This document shows, piece by piece, positions 36,511 through 48,027 of a DNA stretch of 64,000 nt (positions are counted from its first letter, which is position 1; each line of letters opens with the position of its first letter). Below the pieces are notes generated by a model. That model was not told the origin of the DNA, searched no databases, and was given only the letters and a program-made list of their open reading frames with translations. Origin of the DNA: Cylindrobasidium torrendii FP15055 ss-10 (lineage: Eukaryota > Basidiomycota > Agaricomycetes > Agaricales > Physalacriaceae); the NCBI GenBank assembly GCA_000934385.1, contig KN880472.1, positions 1 to 64,000 of the forward strand, in the 5' to 3' direction. A program made the position numbers and the translations under genes.

Positions 36511-37143
36511 ACCATTGCTGCCTGCTGCGCAGTAAACAAGCGAACACCGCAAGACCGAGTCTTGAGCTTGAGCTTGGACTTGCCGCTGAATTTCCAAGAG
36601 AATTTGCACGTCTCTGTTCTCCCGAAAATTGTTTATGTCTTATGTCCCTTTCTGTCTGAAGGAAGGATCGAAGTAAGTGGCTTATAAGAAGTCGCAGACT
36701 GTCCGATACCGACGCCGCTATGGACATTCGGGAGTACGGATGTTCGGATGGCGGTACTGAACGCAGCCCGTCTGCGCATCTTGGCATCGTCACACATGGA
36801 TTGAAGCTCGAAGCTTGTGTGGTCAGTGAGCTGAGTGGTTGGGAAAACAAGCAGTGCTGCCCCGTTTTACCAGGAAATCGTCAAAATGAGATTCACAATT
36901 TTCTTGCATCGTAAGCACGACTTGTACTTAGACTGCAAATCGTCGGGAGAGATACATAAATGCTTGCAATTGGCTGCCAGCAGTGTGCGCGCGCGCACTG
37001 TGGAGCTCTGGTCTGATTGACTTTGGGGTGAGCCAGTTATCCTCCGCATTTGATCGGTCCACGCTTTCGTTTTCTGCTTCTCTCCCACCTTCGCTGGACC
37101 TTACCCACCACGCTCAACGTCGCCCTCTACGTTGCCCGGCATC

Positions 37144-38280
37144 ATGTCCAAATCGCTCAAAACCACGCTCACATTCTTTTCCTTCCTTCTTTTCGTCCTG
37201 GCCATCTCCGCGCCACAAGCTGAAGCAAAGGGGCATATGCAAGTTCGGGATCAGCACCTCCACGCCAACCGTTTCATTCGCCAGCGTGCGCCGCCAGCAA
37301 GTGAAGCCAGCGACGACCTCAGTGCGACACTACCAACAACCTCTGCTGTGTCTTCCGTTGCGCCGGCATCCGCGACCTCAACATCCGCAACGTCCAGCTC
37401 AACATCGACTGCGGCAGCTCCCACCACGACGTCCACGTCGACCTCGACAACCTCAACATCTGCTACGTCAACAACCTCGTCGTCTTCATCTGGAGGAGGG
37501 CTCCTTTCTGATCTCCTCGGGGTGAGCAACCTTGTACCTTTTCCCCATATGCCCAGACTAAACTCGGTTGCTATGTAGGGATTGACGAGGACGACTAGCA
37601 GCTCAAGCACCTCTACTACGGAGACGCCCACTTCATCTGCACCTACAACGACACCAACTGCATCCCGTAGCGTCGTTGTTGTCGACGATGGAGATGACGG
37701 CCCACGCACCGAATATGTCGATGCAACGGCCTCAGCTCCAGCAGCGAGCTCCAGCAAGGCCCCTTCAGGCGCAGCCACCAAGTCTGGAACAACCCTCACC
37801 GTCCTTATTGCCGTCGCATGCTCTGTTGGCTTCGTTATCGTCTGCTGGACCATCTTCCGCAAGTGGAAGCTCGCTCGCTCCGCCAAATTCGACCGCCGCT
37901 TGAACCCCATCGACTGGCAGCCAAGCAACGACGACAGTGGCATGGCTGGCGCCCCCGTCACGCATCGCCGCCGGGGCTCTGATACCTCCTCCTTCCACTC
38001 TGGCGTGAACCACAACAACGGCTCGGATTCAGGCCACAACTCCCTCCAGCCTGTCCCAGACCATGACTTTACGCCTGGCGCTGCGAGCAACAATAATCTC
38101 TACGGATATAACACCGGATACGCCGACCTCACCCGCGGACCGAGCCCTGCGCCTCCCATGCCCCAGATGGCACAAATGGACCAGCTCAGCCGTGGCCCCA
38201 GCATGCGTTCGTACGATGCGAATGTCCCTCTACACCATCAGACCGGGTACCAGGATTACGGTGCCTCCGGACGGGCGTAG
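37144..38280 (+). CDS. Mid2/Wsc-like single-pass cell-surface protein
   Basis: Two exons (intron after LLSDLLG, about 37521-37578) give about 360 residues. The order is: signal peptide (LTFFSFLLFVLAISAPQAEA), a Ser/Thr-rich stretch of about 120 residues that is likely O-mannosylated, a single membrane segment (LTVLIAVACSVGFVIVCWTI), a basic stop (RKWKLARSAK) and a cytosolic tail with Asn/Gly/Ser- and Pro/Met-rich parts. This layout is that of fungal cell-wall stress sensors such as Mid2, but no cysteine-rich WSC domain is present. Sensor function is therefore inferred from architecture only; a structural mannoprotein is the alternative. Homologous tails in other basidiomycetes would help decide. 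Confidence 0.75.
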
Positions 38281-39797
38281 AGAGCAAGAGAGGATATGAT
38301 GATTGTGTGCAATGCTGTATCGATAAACTAGTAATGTCCATCTTTTTTCGCAGCCCTTTCTTTGCAGGATACCTTACGTACGCTGGTCGCTCTCGTTCAT
38401 GTTTCGTACGCTGGTTCTTGTTAACGATGGACTGCTTCCAAATTTTACAGCTTCGTTTTTTAATCGGTCATCCCTTTCGTCCACGCATATACCTTTCCCC
38501 CTCCTCCTCCTCCTCTTTCCTTGGGCCCACTTAGGCTCGGGTTATCTATTTTTTTTATTCGTTTATTTCTTGTATGACTTTCCTGCTGGGTTACAGGCTT
38601 GACCTTACAGACTCGAACGTACAGTGCGGTTTGTTTACATAGACAAGGACATTAGTATTGGTATAGCCCTCTAAGGTATAAATTGGATTCAACCACGATC
38701 ACTGTCGTGCGCAGGATTGCATGTCTTTGTGTGGACACACAATCGGCTGCCATCTTTAAGCTTCATTTCCCACCGCTGGGTTGGGCTATGTTGGTGGGAT
38801 GCAGGCTGAGGAAGATCAAACGAGTCGAGGTATGTTGGGGTTGTGTCGCGGGCGACGACGGGATACGTGTTACAGTCGGGCGCTCGAATGTGTGGGTTTG
38901 GTTTTGTGTGTACGAAGAGTTTGTTTGGTGGAGAACCGGGGACACACCGTGACAGTGTGTCCAAACTCGACGCGGATAATCTCATTGCGCTGGTAGGACA
39001 AAGCTGTCTGTCGTGGATTTTTGGAGGAGAAATTTTGTCAAGTTTATGGCTGGGCGCTCGCTCGCTCTAATATACCGTGACAATGCATAACAGTGATAGT
39101 AGACTCCAGCGCTCGACTGAGGTCCGGCATGACCCCTACACTCTGTACGTATACGTACAAGTCCATCCCGACTTGGGGGAGGTCAGGTTTCTTGGTTAGT
39201 ACGCCTCTCCGGCAAAGTTACTCTCAATAGGGCAGTGCTCTAGGACCGTCCCCGACGCAAATGATCGATGCGATAGTATCGTATCGGTTTGATGAACCAC
39301 GAAACGGTAAAACCACATCAGTTAGCTTGTCCTTGCGACGCGACAAGATGGCAGAACGGAAAACACCCTGCTCGTAGAGGGAATGCAGCAATGTTGAGCA
39401 GCGATTTCGCAGGGTGAAAATGGAATTTTCCGTTCCGAGCGACCGCCGCCATCACTGCGCTTATGCGCCGTATGTATTCTCTGCGACGCGCAGTGGACGG
39501 CCGTTATGACCGCTAATTGTATGACCCTGCAAGAACAAATGGCCGTTTCAGTGTCTACGGAGGGGCTCCCCCTGGATGGCGGTGGTGCTCGGTGGCTGTG
39601 GACCGCATATCCGTTCGTTCATATATCTCGCGTCACAGTTTCACGGTACTGCTGCTTTTTTATTTCCTTTCGCCCACCCCCCGCAGTTTCTTTTTTGTTC
39701 ATTTCTACGATCCGGCGCTCTTTGTTCTTCCTTCTTCATCGCCGACCTCTTCTGAGCGCCTTTATTCGAGATTCTGTTTTTTCTGTTGTTGATTCAA
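38281..39797. other. Long intergenic region, nothing recognised
   Basis: It begins with the T-rich 3' flank of the Mid2-like gene and ends with a T/C-rich leader before the gene at 39798. Open frames here are short and lack recognisable sequence. Confidence 0.45.
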
Positions 39798-41048
39798 ATG
39801 CCTATCATCTTGCCTCGCGCAGCAGTCGAAGGGACGGAGGACTCTGGGACGTACAGCAACACTGGAGTGACGGTGGCCATTGTCATTGCTGCGATCGCAG
39901 GTGTTGTCCTCATCGTTGGAGCGGGCTGGTGGCTGCATGCCAGGCGGAAGGCGCGGCGGACACAGACATCGAAGGGCAAGTACGCCAAGCATGTTGATTT
40001 GGATCTCGAGGAGCCGTGGCTGCACGACGACATGAAGATCAACTACCCCGCACGGCTGTCCCCGCCGCCTGGCCTCTACAACCCGTACAATGCGCACCCA
40101 AACTCGATGGCATCCTTGCCAGACTCTGTGGCCTCTCGGAGATCAGACGTCACTTTACGGGCATCACCTCCACCTTCACATTTCATGCCTTCCTCATCAC
40201 GCACACCTTCGCCGCAGCGCAGCCCAAAGACGCTGCCGCCGCTCATCATTCCCCGTCGCGCCGGCTCTAACTCTGCCGCCTCCAAAGCGCCCAGCAAAGT
40301 CATCGTTGCCCCGTCCATCTATGCAGCGCCCTCTGCCAGTGCAGATACCCCATTGGACTCTGCAGTGACCTCGGCCACATCCGACTCAAACTACTCCCAA
40401 GCCAGCGCCCTCACTTCTCGCAAACGCACGTTTGAAAACTCGGACAGTAGCCCGCCGCCTGTACCAGCCATTCCCGCAGCATGGAAGGACGAAGCTGCTG
40501 CGCACCCGCCAGTAGTCAACGGTGACACTACTGCAATGCCAAAACGAAAGAGCCTTATTGGATTTGCACCCTTGCCCACCCCGCCACGGCGCAACGACAG
40601 TGGTGCGTCGACGATCAGGCCGTTGCCTGTGATCCCAGACGATGTCATCCGCCGTGTCGAGCAAACGCCAGACGTCGATACAGATCTGAGCCGTGCGCCT
40701 ACAGCACACATCGCCGGCTTGCTCAAGAGCAGAGGGAAACGCGCTAGACAAATGGAGCTGGAGCGCTCCGGAACGAAAGTGTCGCGCATCGAGCGTGCAA
40801 ACTCTATTCGTTCGCTCGACTACGATTCAGAGGAGGGGGATGGGTCGGAGGATGATACGAGGAGCAAGGATAGTGTTGCGTTGATGTACCCGCGGTTGGA
40901 TATGACTAGGACGCGGTGGGAGGAGGCGAAGCGGAGGAAGGATAGCGAGATGCTGGAGGATGTGCCGCTCACTGCGGTGTCGCCGGATTATGTGCCAGAC
41001 CCTTCCGTCGCGCCTCTGTTTATTAACAAACGCCAGCAAGTGTTTTGA
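39798..41048 (+). CDS. Single-pass membrane protein with disordered cytosolic tail
   Basis: One exon encodes 416 residues. After a short, possibly extracellular N-terminus (about 22 residues, no cleavable signal) comes one membrane segment, VTVAIVIAAIAGVVLIVGAG, then a basic stretch (HARRKARR). A long Ser/Pro-rich tail follows with runs such as SRTPSPQRSPKTLPPLIIP and an acidic patch (DYDSEEGDGSEDD). No domain is recognised. The orientation (N-terminus out) follows from the basic residues after the membrane segment. It could be a truncated relative of the mucin-type membrane protein upstream, since both share the membrane/basic/Ser-Pro tail plan, but I see no direct sequence similarity. Function is unknown. 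Confidence 0.75.
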   Translation: MPIILPRAAVEGTEDSGTYSNTGVTVAIVIAAIAGVVLIVGAGWWLHARRKARRTQTSKGKYAKHVDLDLEEPWLHDDMKINYPARLSPPPGLYNPYNAHPNSMASLPDSVASRRSDVTLRASPPPSHFMPSSSRTPSPQRSPKTLPPLIIPRRAGSNSAASKAPSKVIVAPSIYAAPSASADTPLDSAVTSATSDSNYSQASALTSRKRTFENSDSSPPPVPAIPAAWKDEAAAHPPVVNGDTTAMPKRKSLIGFAPLPTPPRRNDSGASTIRPLPVIPDDVIRRVEQTPDVDTDLSRAPTAHIAGLLKSRGKRARQMELERSGTKVSRIERANSIRSLDYDSEEGDGSEDDTRSKDSVALMYPRLDMTRTRWEEAKRRKDSEMLEDVPLTAVSPDYVPDPSVAPLFINKRQQVF

Positions 41049-41657
41049 AAGAGGACTGTACGCTAAAGTACATATGCATGATAATGATTGATATACCATT
41101 TTTTGTTCCTTCACCAGTGTGCGTGTCAGCGGCGCCTGCAAGGATAGTTTGTACGTACGACTGCCTCCTCCCCGGTAGTGCAGACATCTTTCAGCCTTGG
41201 AATGGACCATCCTCGAGCGATGTTTACTGACCGTGAAACATCTACGGCGGTTACAGCGCTCAGCCCATCGTCTTCTTTAGCTACGCAACTTCAAGATAGT
41301 TATGCTGTTCAACAAAGTCAACATCTTGCCTTCTTGCTCCACCGCCTTTTGATTTCGATTTCAAGAATTAATCGTGTTGCTGCGCGTCGGGCTTCCATCT
41401 ATGTAGCCAGACCAAAGCGCATCTACCCTGTCGAGGTAGCCATCAAAGAGCCGGTATGCCCGATATAGCAGGATCGCTCGCAGTCGCCATTGTTCGCACG
41501 AACCGTCGAACGGCCTGTAGCAATCCTATGGCGACCTTACTAGACAATGCTTGTACTCTCAGCCTGGTGCATCCGTGTGCTCGATGTTATTTACACAGAA
41601 ACTCGGTCATGACAAGCCTCAGTGGTCATTGGGAGTGGCCTACAAATTCCTGTGCGT
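41049..41657. other. Convergent 3' region
   Basis: It lies between the single-pass membrane protein gene and the TatD gene. No gene is supported. Confidence 0.45.
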
Positions 41658-43086
41658 TCATTGAAAATCGTTCAATCCAAATAACTCGACAGTGTTCGCC
41701 CACACCTTCTCGACAGCTTCCTCAAACGTCGGCACCTGGTTTGCCTCTTCCCCTTCAGCATGCAGCTGATGCACGACCCAAGCCACAGCCCCAATCGCCG
41801 TAGGCTCATTCCTCCCTTTCACCGCCTTGCCCTGCTCGAACTTCTCCGGCTTCGTAGACGGCGGCAAATATAACGCCCTGTACTCTTGTGGGAGAGCATC
41901 AAGGTGCGCCTTGGACGCATGCGTGGAGGTCATCGTGCACCACGGCGCGTCTGTCTCCAACAACAGTTTGTCGAAAGGGATGGATTTGGCGGTGAGGAGA
42001 TTATCAGCGGTCTTGAGCCCGCATCCGTTGATGCTTATGTGGAAACCCATGTCCATCTACACATTTGTTTCATTTGAGGACAGACGAGTGGGATAGCGAG
42101 GCAAACGCACCAGCTCTTTTGCCTCCCCAGGTGTCCCGGTAAAGCTGTGGACGACGCCTCCTTTCGCGCCGAGCGCTCGTCCCCCATCGGTACCGAAACC
42201 TTCTTCGCGGAGGATGGTAACAAAATCTGTGTGTGCGGCTCGGGAATGGAGAAACAGAGGGAGGGTGTATTTCTTCGCCAACGCTAGTTGAGAGCCTAGT
42301 ATTTGAGGGTCAATGAGAACTTGGAGTATTCAGAAGATGAGATGGACATACGGAAGTGCTTCCTCTGAACGTCCGCAGGAGCAAAGTGCAGACGGTCATA
42401 GTCTACATACGTTAGTAAGAACACATGTTGTTATCCAAGGAAAATTCATTTGACGCACCCAATCCACATTCACCAATGGCCACTGCACGCCCCTTCCCTT
42501 TGGCCTTCTCCGACGCCAATACACCATCCAGGGCTTGCAAGTACGCATCCGCGCCTCCTGCGTATGTATCGAATTCCGCTGACCGCGTCGGGTGGCAGCC
42601 CACGGTGGCGTAGAGGTTGTTTTCTTCCGCGAGCTTCAAGGCTTGTTTGGATTCTTTGAGGCTGCCTCCGGTGATGATCATGGATTTGACGCCTGCGGCT
42701 TGGGCACGGGAGAGGACGCTCGTAAAGTCATCTGTGGTGATATAATCAATACGGGGAGCCTAGTTTCGCATGCATGGGAGGGGAGAGGACAGACAGCAGC
42801 AAGGAGAGTTATTGGAATGGAAAGATGATATGGACGGAATAGACGCGTACTTTCGTGCTTCTTGCGCCCATGATGAATCCCTCGGAAAACGGGGTCGGTC
42901 AAGTTGACTATTAGAGAGAGTTTAGCTTGGAATTGGGCGCTTCAACTAGTTGCTTGAAGGACCTCCAATGTCTGCAACGCGTTAGCTCTGGTATTTCGTC
43001 GACGGGAAAGAGGGACAGAATGGCTTTTGTCAGCCATAAGCATCTCTTGTGCTCTGCTTACCTATATATCTAAGCGAGCTGGCCAT
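41658..43086 (-). CDS. TatD-family DNase (TATDN1-like)
   Basis: The spliced protein closely follows TATDN1. MASSLRYI joins through a 9-nt microexon (42963-42971) to make YIDIGVNLTDPVFRGIHHG, then SMIITGGSLKESKQAL, ATVGCHPTRSAEFD, AVAIGECGLGYDRLHF, LPLFLHSRAAHTDF, GGVVHSFTGTPGEAKE, GFHISINGCGLKTADN and LLLETDAPWC. Conserved metal ligands are visible: the Glu of GECGL, the His of LHSR, the His of VHSF and the Asp of TDAPWC. The family are Mg-dependent 3'-5' exonucleases/endonucleases linked to DNA fragmentation and repair. The start at 43086 depends on the microexon. It is divergent from thiolase with 359 bases between starts. Confidence 0.9.
42963..42971 (-). other. Nine-nucleotide microexon in the TatD gene
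   Basis: On the minus strand ACATTGGAG is flanked by GCAG upstream and GTCC downstream. It supplies the last two bases of one codon plus ATT GGA and the first base of Val. Including it gives DIGVNLTDP, the invariant first metal-binding strand of the family; skipping it loses that sequence. Confidence 0.75.
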
Positions 43087-43445
43087 TCTTATTGCTGCTA
43101 GTGGACGTCCAAGTCGAAGCCGGGTCGTGGTTGATCTCCACATCGCGTCGGCATCATTTCCATCAAATGCTGCGTTGGCCTTGTACAGCTGCCCACCAAT
43201 TTGGCTTCAAAACAAGGCTGCATTTTGTAACTATGCGTCTAGCTATCTTACCTTCATTTCTGTGGCGCATCGTGTCAGTTGACGCGCCGGCCGGAGCTCG
43301 GTGTCGCTATATACATAAGTTAACCTGAGAAGCCCGACAGTCGGACGTCTTTCTTGCCGTGCGACCACGACCATCTCTGCTTTGAAGTTCAGTGAAGCCG
43401 ACGCCATATCAAGAATACATTCAAGGTCGAAGAAATACGCGCAGG
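43087..43445. other. Divergent promoter of TatD and thiolase
   Basis: It contains a plus-strand TATATA at 43308-43313, suited to the thiolase gene. No gene is present. Confidence 0.5.
43308..43313 (+). promoter_or_regulatory. TATA element of thiolase gene
   Basis: TATATACATAA lies about 135 bases upstream of the ATG at 43446. Confidence 0.4.
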
Positions 43446-45134
43446 ATGGCCATGGAACGCGTCAAGCAGCTCGCAGCGCATCTGTATTCTCCCAGTCAAG
43501 GCGTGGGAGCGTTGACGCGCAAGAATCCCGAGGATGTGGTTATTACGCTGGCTTTGCGCTCGCCTCTGTGCAAGGCCCGCAAAGGAGGATTTAAGGATGC
43601 GAAGTGAGTGCTCGAATATTGGTCCTTCCCTTCCCTGCACGTTCCAATTCCCCTCTGTGCTACTTGCTGCATCTTGGTTGAATGCTGATGAACCCCGTAG
43701 GACAGACGAACTTATGCTCGAGATGTACAAGGTACAGCTTTCAATCGCTCATATTTTCCCCTTATGCTTCCTTATCCCCACCCCTTCCTCTCAGAGTCAT
43801 ACTAAAGTTCACTCCAGCAAGTCATTGCCCATGGAAACATCGACCCCGCTATTGTAGGCGACATTTGTGTCGGGACCGTGCTCACAGCAGACGAGATGTA
43901 CCATGCTCGCGGCGCCGCACTAGCTGCAGGCTTCCCCGACACCGTCCCCGTTCAGTGCATCAACCGATTCTGCTCGAGTGGGCTTATGGCTGTGACTACC
44001 ATCGCCAATCAAATACGCGCAGGCCAGATTTCTGTGGGTTTGGCCATAGGTGTAGAGAGCATGTCGTCAAAGTGAGCTGAGCGAAGCTCTGCAGAAACTG
44101 AGGCTGACGGCATATAGCCCAGACAATGGCGGTCCAGAGCAAAGTCCTTTGGTGTCATGTAATTCTGCAGCAGCAGATTGTCCCAAGCGGATGGGATGGA
44201 CGTCTGAAAACGTAGCAGAGGAATTCAACGTCACGCGCGAGGAGCAGGACGCGTTCGCTGCCTTGTCTTTCCAGCGTGCCGAGCATGCCCAGAACGCCGG
44301 ATATTTCGACAACGAAATCGTCCCGTTCACTGTGTTCCAAACAGACTCGAATGGCGAACGCAAGAGGGTGGTGGTGTCCAAGGATGATGGGATACGACCC
44401 GGGACGACAGCCGAGAGTTTGTCGAAGCTTAGGCCTGCGTTCAAGGATTGGGGACGGTCAACGACGACCGGTGGGAATGCTAGTCAGATTACGGATGGGG
44501 CGGCGGCGGTGCTTTTGATGACGCGAAGGAAGGCGGAAGAGCTTGGGTTGAAGATCATTGGGAAGCATGTGTCGACGGCCATTGCTGGGTGCCCGCCTAG
44601 GATTATGGGTGTTGGCCCCGTCTATGCTATCCCGAGGGTTCTAGAGCAGTGTGGGCTTGTGAAGGAGGATGTGGATCTCTTCGAGGTTGGCTGTTCTCTT
44701 ACAATGGGATATAGATCATAGCTGACTGGGTCGCAGATTAACGAAGCGTTTGCATCGCAATGCGTGTATTGCCTGCGTACATTGGGCCTCCCGCAGTACG
44801 TGCTGTCAAACAGACGCGCGACGTGTCTAATCATGACCTCAGAGAAAAAGTCAACGTGAATGGGGGCGCGATTGCGTTGGGCCATCCGCTAGATGAGTTG
44901 TTTCCTGTTGCACCTTTACTTGCAGTGTAGCTGATGATATTTGGGAATGCACGCTGCACAGGTGCACGACAGGTCGCCACTGGATTAAACGAGCTTGCTC
45001 GGCGTCAGGGAAAGATTCTTGTGACTTCGATGTGCATTGGTAGGCTTGAATCGTTGACGCGAATAAAAAGACAGTGCTAACAATGGGATGAAGGTACCGG
45101 AATGGGGGCTGCTGCTGTTTTTGTAGGGGAGTAG
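43446..45134 (+). CDS. POT1: Peroxisomal 3-ketoacyl-CoA thiolase
   Basis: The spliced protein (about 410-420 residues) has all thiolase motifs. The nucleophile Cys is in CINRFCSSGLMAV; then ESMSSNPDNGGPE, MGWTSENVAEEFNV, INEAFASQ, NVNGGAIALGHPLGCTG with the catalytic His, and SMCIGTGMGAAAVF with the second Cys. The N-terminus MAMERVKQLAAHL contains RVKQLAAHL, a perfect PTS2 (R/K-L/V/I-x5-H/Q-L/A), so it should enter peroxisomes via Pex7. It catalyses the last, thiolytic step of beta-oxidation. Most introns are GT-AG. The one splitting HPL-GCTG (44893-44952) begins AT and ends AC, and no canonical pair keeps the frame. If unspliced, a TAG follows within 15 codons. Confidence 0.92.
44893..44952 (+). 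other. Probable AT-AC intron in thiolase
   Basis: The exon ends CATCCGCTAG, the next bases are ATGAGTTG, the intron ends GGGAATGCAC and the exon resumes GCTGCACAGGT. Removing exactly these 60 bases gives HPLGCTGARQ, the family sequence. ATGAGT equals the common GTGAGT donor with G1 changed to A, and the acceptor is CAC instead of CAG. This is the paired change seen in U2-type AT-AC introns. It does not match the U12 donor ATATCC. Confidence 0.65.
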
Positions 45135-45519
45135 AGCATGGTTGGAGGTCGTAAATTTGGATACTCTTAGCCTTGAACTAGTTTTTTGCGCCAAGCATCG
45201 TTGTTGGGTTGGCATGTCAAAGCTAAGATACTTGGCAGAGGAAAAGGACTTCAAATGCTCTGGTAGAAATGGAGGGCAAACGACTGTGTTTGCCTTGACC
45301 AGCAGTGTTCCATGTTTAGATAAGGCTTGGAGCTAAGAATACAAAGAGATCTCAGGGTCGGTTTTTTCAATTTCCCACGGCCGCGACGTGGTTGCCTTGG
45401 GTTCGATCAGCCTGGGCCAGTCTCCTTTATCCTTCCAACGTCCATCTGTTCACATTTCGCTCAGACGTTTGTCTGCCCCCGCCCCTCCTTTTCCCCCTCA
45501 CCGCGTAGTCGCCGCCATT
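45135..45519. other. Intergenic region
   Basis: It holds the 3' end of the thiolase gene and the C-rich leader of the heparinase-like gene. Nothing else is seen. Confidence 0.5.
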
Positions 45520-48027
45520 ATGGCTGACTACTCTAATCTCCAGAATAACAACAGTAACCCTTATGGTGCTGGTGATCCCTACTACAGCCAGTCGACTGGC
45601 TATATCACCCCCATGAATCCACCAAAGAAGGCGGGCACCAGCAAATGGGTCAAACTTGGAATACCTATCGGTCTCGTCGTCATTGCTGCTGCTGTCGTCG
45701 GCGGAGTTCTTGGCTCGCGGGCGGCCAACGACGACGACAGCACTAGCAGCGCCAGTGCTTCCGGCGGCAACAGCTCTGGCTCATCAGACCCCGGCGATGT
45801 CGCAAGCGTCAAGGCAGAGATTGGGCGCTTCGCGACAGCGACGGCAAGCGAGTGGATGATGCCAGTGTACCCAGCAACGGTGCGTGCATGCGGAGCTCTG
45901 ACGTTTCGGAAAATGTGCTGATGGGCCACGGGGGAAATAGACAAACACGGCCGCGTTCACCGTTCCGACCTTCGTCGACACGACGGATGCGAAGTTGGCG
46001 TGGCCGTCAGACGACTGGAAATCCGACTCTCCTTCTGTTACCAACCTCCGTCCGGAGCACCCCCGCATCATTGCGCCCAAATACAAGTGGGATGCGCTGC
46101 CTGAGCTCATTCAGAACGACCCATACCTCAAGGCTTGGAACGACACTATTTTCGGCAATGCGACAGAATACTACAGCCTTGACCCTGTCAAGTATGTCAT
46201 GGATGGAGACAGTGGTATCCTCGACAATGCCCGCGAGATCAAGATGCGCATCAAGGCTTTCTCCTACGCCTACCGTATGACCAAGGATACCAAGTGGGCA
46301 GACCGTGCATGGCTCGAAGTCCAGGTGCGCAGCATTCCGCCTGTTTTTCATAGGCGGCACTGACGATCACTCCTTGATAGAACGCAGCATCGGATGACTT
46401 TGGTCCCAACAACGACACCAAGTGGAACCCTAGCCATTTCCTTGACACGGCCGAATTCTCTGCTGCATACGGCATTGCGTACGACTGGCTTTTCGATGTC
46501 CTTACCGACGACCAGAAGACCCAGCTCCGCGCCGACCTCAACACCTACGGCCTTCAACCCGGCATCGACACCTTCACTGTCGCTGACAACTACTATGGTT
46601 GGTGGCAGAAGACCACTTACGGTAACTGGAACTGTGTCTGCAATGGTGGCCTGACCCTTGCCGCTCTTGCCATCGTTGACGAGGACACTACGGGCAACGC
46701 CGCCGCTCTCCTCGAGAAAACCGTGCCCAACGCCCTCGGAAACTGCGTGTATGCTGTCTCCGACGACGGTACATGGGCAGAGACTGCAAACTACTGGTAC
46801 TTCGGTAACACTGGCCACGCTGAGATGGCATCCGCTCTCCAGACCGCCACTGGATCTGACTTGGGTATGTTCGACACCAACCCGAACTACTACAAGACTG
46901 GCAAGTACCACATGTACGCGTATGGCCCGACATCCAAGTTCGACTGGGGTGATCACGGTCCAAACAAGTTCTCTTCCACCGCCAATGCCGTTCTTCTCTA
47001 TGGACAGTACTACAACCAGCCCGCCTACACCCTTTTCCAGCGTGAACAAGCTGATGCGGCCGAGCCTTGGTCCATGTTCTGGTATGATGCGACGGTTAAT
47101 GGCGCGTTCTGGAATGGTCTGGAGCTCGATGCGTTCTTCGACAATGCTACGGATCAATGGGCGTCGATGCGCAGCAGCTGGACCGACAGTGATGCGCTAT
47201 TTGTCGCAATGAAGGCAGGCAAGAACCAGGGTCACGAGACGCACAATGACTTGGATGTTGGTGACTTTGTGCTGGATGCGATGGGCACGCGCTGGGCGGG
47301 AGAGTACGGTTCTGCGGATTACCGTGCCAAGCTGTACTTCAGCAACGATACCCAGGAGAGTGTGCGCTGGACGTGGTTTAGGAAGATGACGGAGGGTCAG
47401 AGCACCCTTCTCATTAACAAGGCCAACCAGTTGGTGACTGCGTCGCCCAGTGTTATTAGCTCTGGCTCGTCTGGGACCAAGCAAGGCTCGAGCACTGTTC
47501 TTGATGTGGACACCGACGACACTGCGTTCTGGGTTGCAGATATTACGTCTGCTTACGATGGAACGTAAGTCCATATTCGATATCCTTCCTATTTTCGTTT
47601 TACTGACATGATTTTTAGCACTTCTGCCAAGCGCGGTGTTCGCATGCTCAATGGACGCAAGCAGGTCCTCATCCAGGACGAGGTCAACACCAGCTCCGAT
47701 ATCCAATGGCGCATGCACACCAACGCCACCGTCACCACCGACGGCTCTTCCGCGACGCTCGAGCGCGACGGCAAGACGATGAAGATGGAGATTCTGAGCC
47801 CGAGCAATGCCAAGTTCACGACGATGGATGCGGTCCGGTTGGACACTGATGTTACGCCGCCTGAGCCTGACCAGGAGAACCCTGGGATCACGGTCATGAT
47901 GATTGAGCTCGATGCGGGAGAGTATACCATTGAGGTGCTCTTCACGCCGCAGTGGGGCAGTGGCTTCAAGGCAGTTACGCCGAGCAGTGTTGCGCTGGAT
48001 AGCTGGTCATTGACAAGTCATAACTGA
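45520..48027 (+). CDS. Membrane-anchored heparinase II/III-like polysaccharide lyase
   Basis: Four exons encode about 770 residues. A short cytosolic N-terminus (MADYSNLQNNNSNPYG) is followed by a membrane anchor, KLGIPIGLVVIAAAVVGGVL, and a Ser/Gly-rich stalk, so it is a type II membrane protein. The alpha-barrel part has DWKSDSPSVTNLRPEHPRII, YGIAYDWLFDVLTDD, NWNCVCNGGLTLAALAI and DGTWAETANYWYFGNTGHAE. The beta part has GHETHNDLDVGDFVLDAMGT and RWAGEYGSADY, matching the heparinase II/III core with its His and Asp-rich loop. Related fungal proteins are annotated as chondroitin AC/alginate-lyase-like. The substrate is unknown, but a uronic-acid-containing wall or extracellular glycan is plausible. 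Confidence 0.82.

Larger units (their letters stand above)
35299..37143. other. Long intergenic region
   Basis: There is no supported protein gene. Notable items are a minus-strand TATA (35578-35584), a GGT microsatellite (about 35671-35690) and a 16-bp perfect palindrome with a CRE core (36495-36510). The last few hundred bases are the promoter of the Mid2-like gene. Confidence 0.45.
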
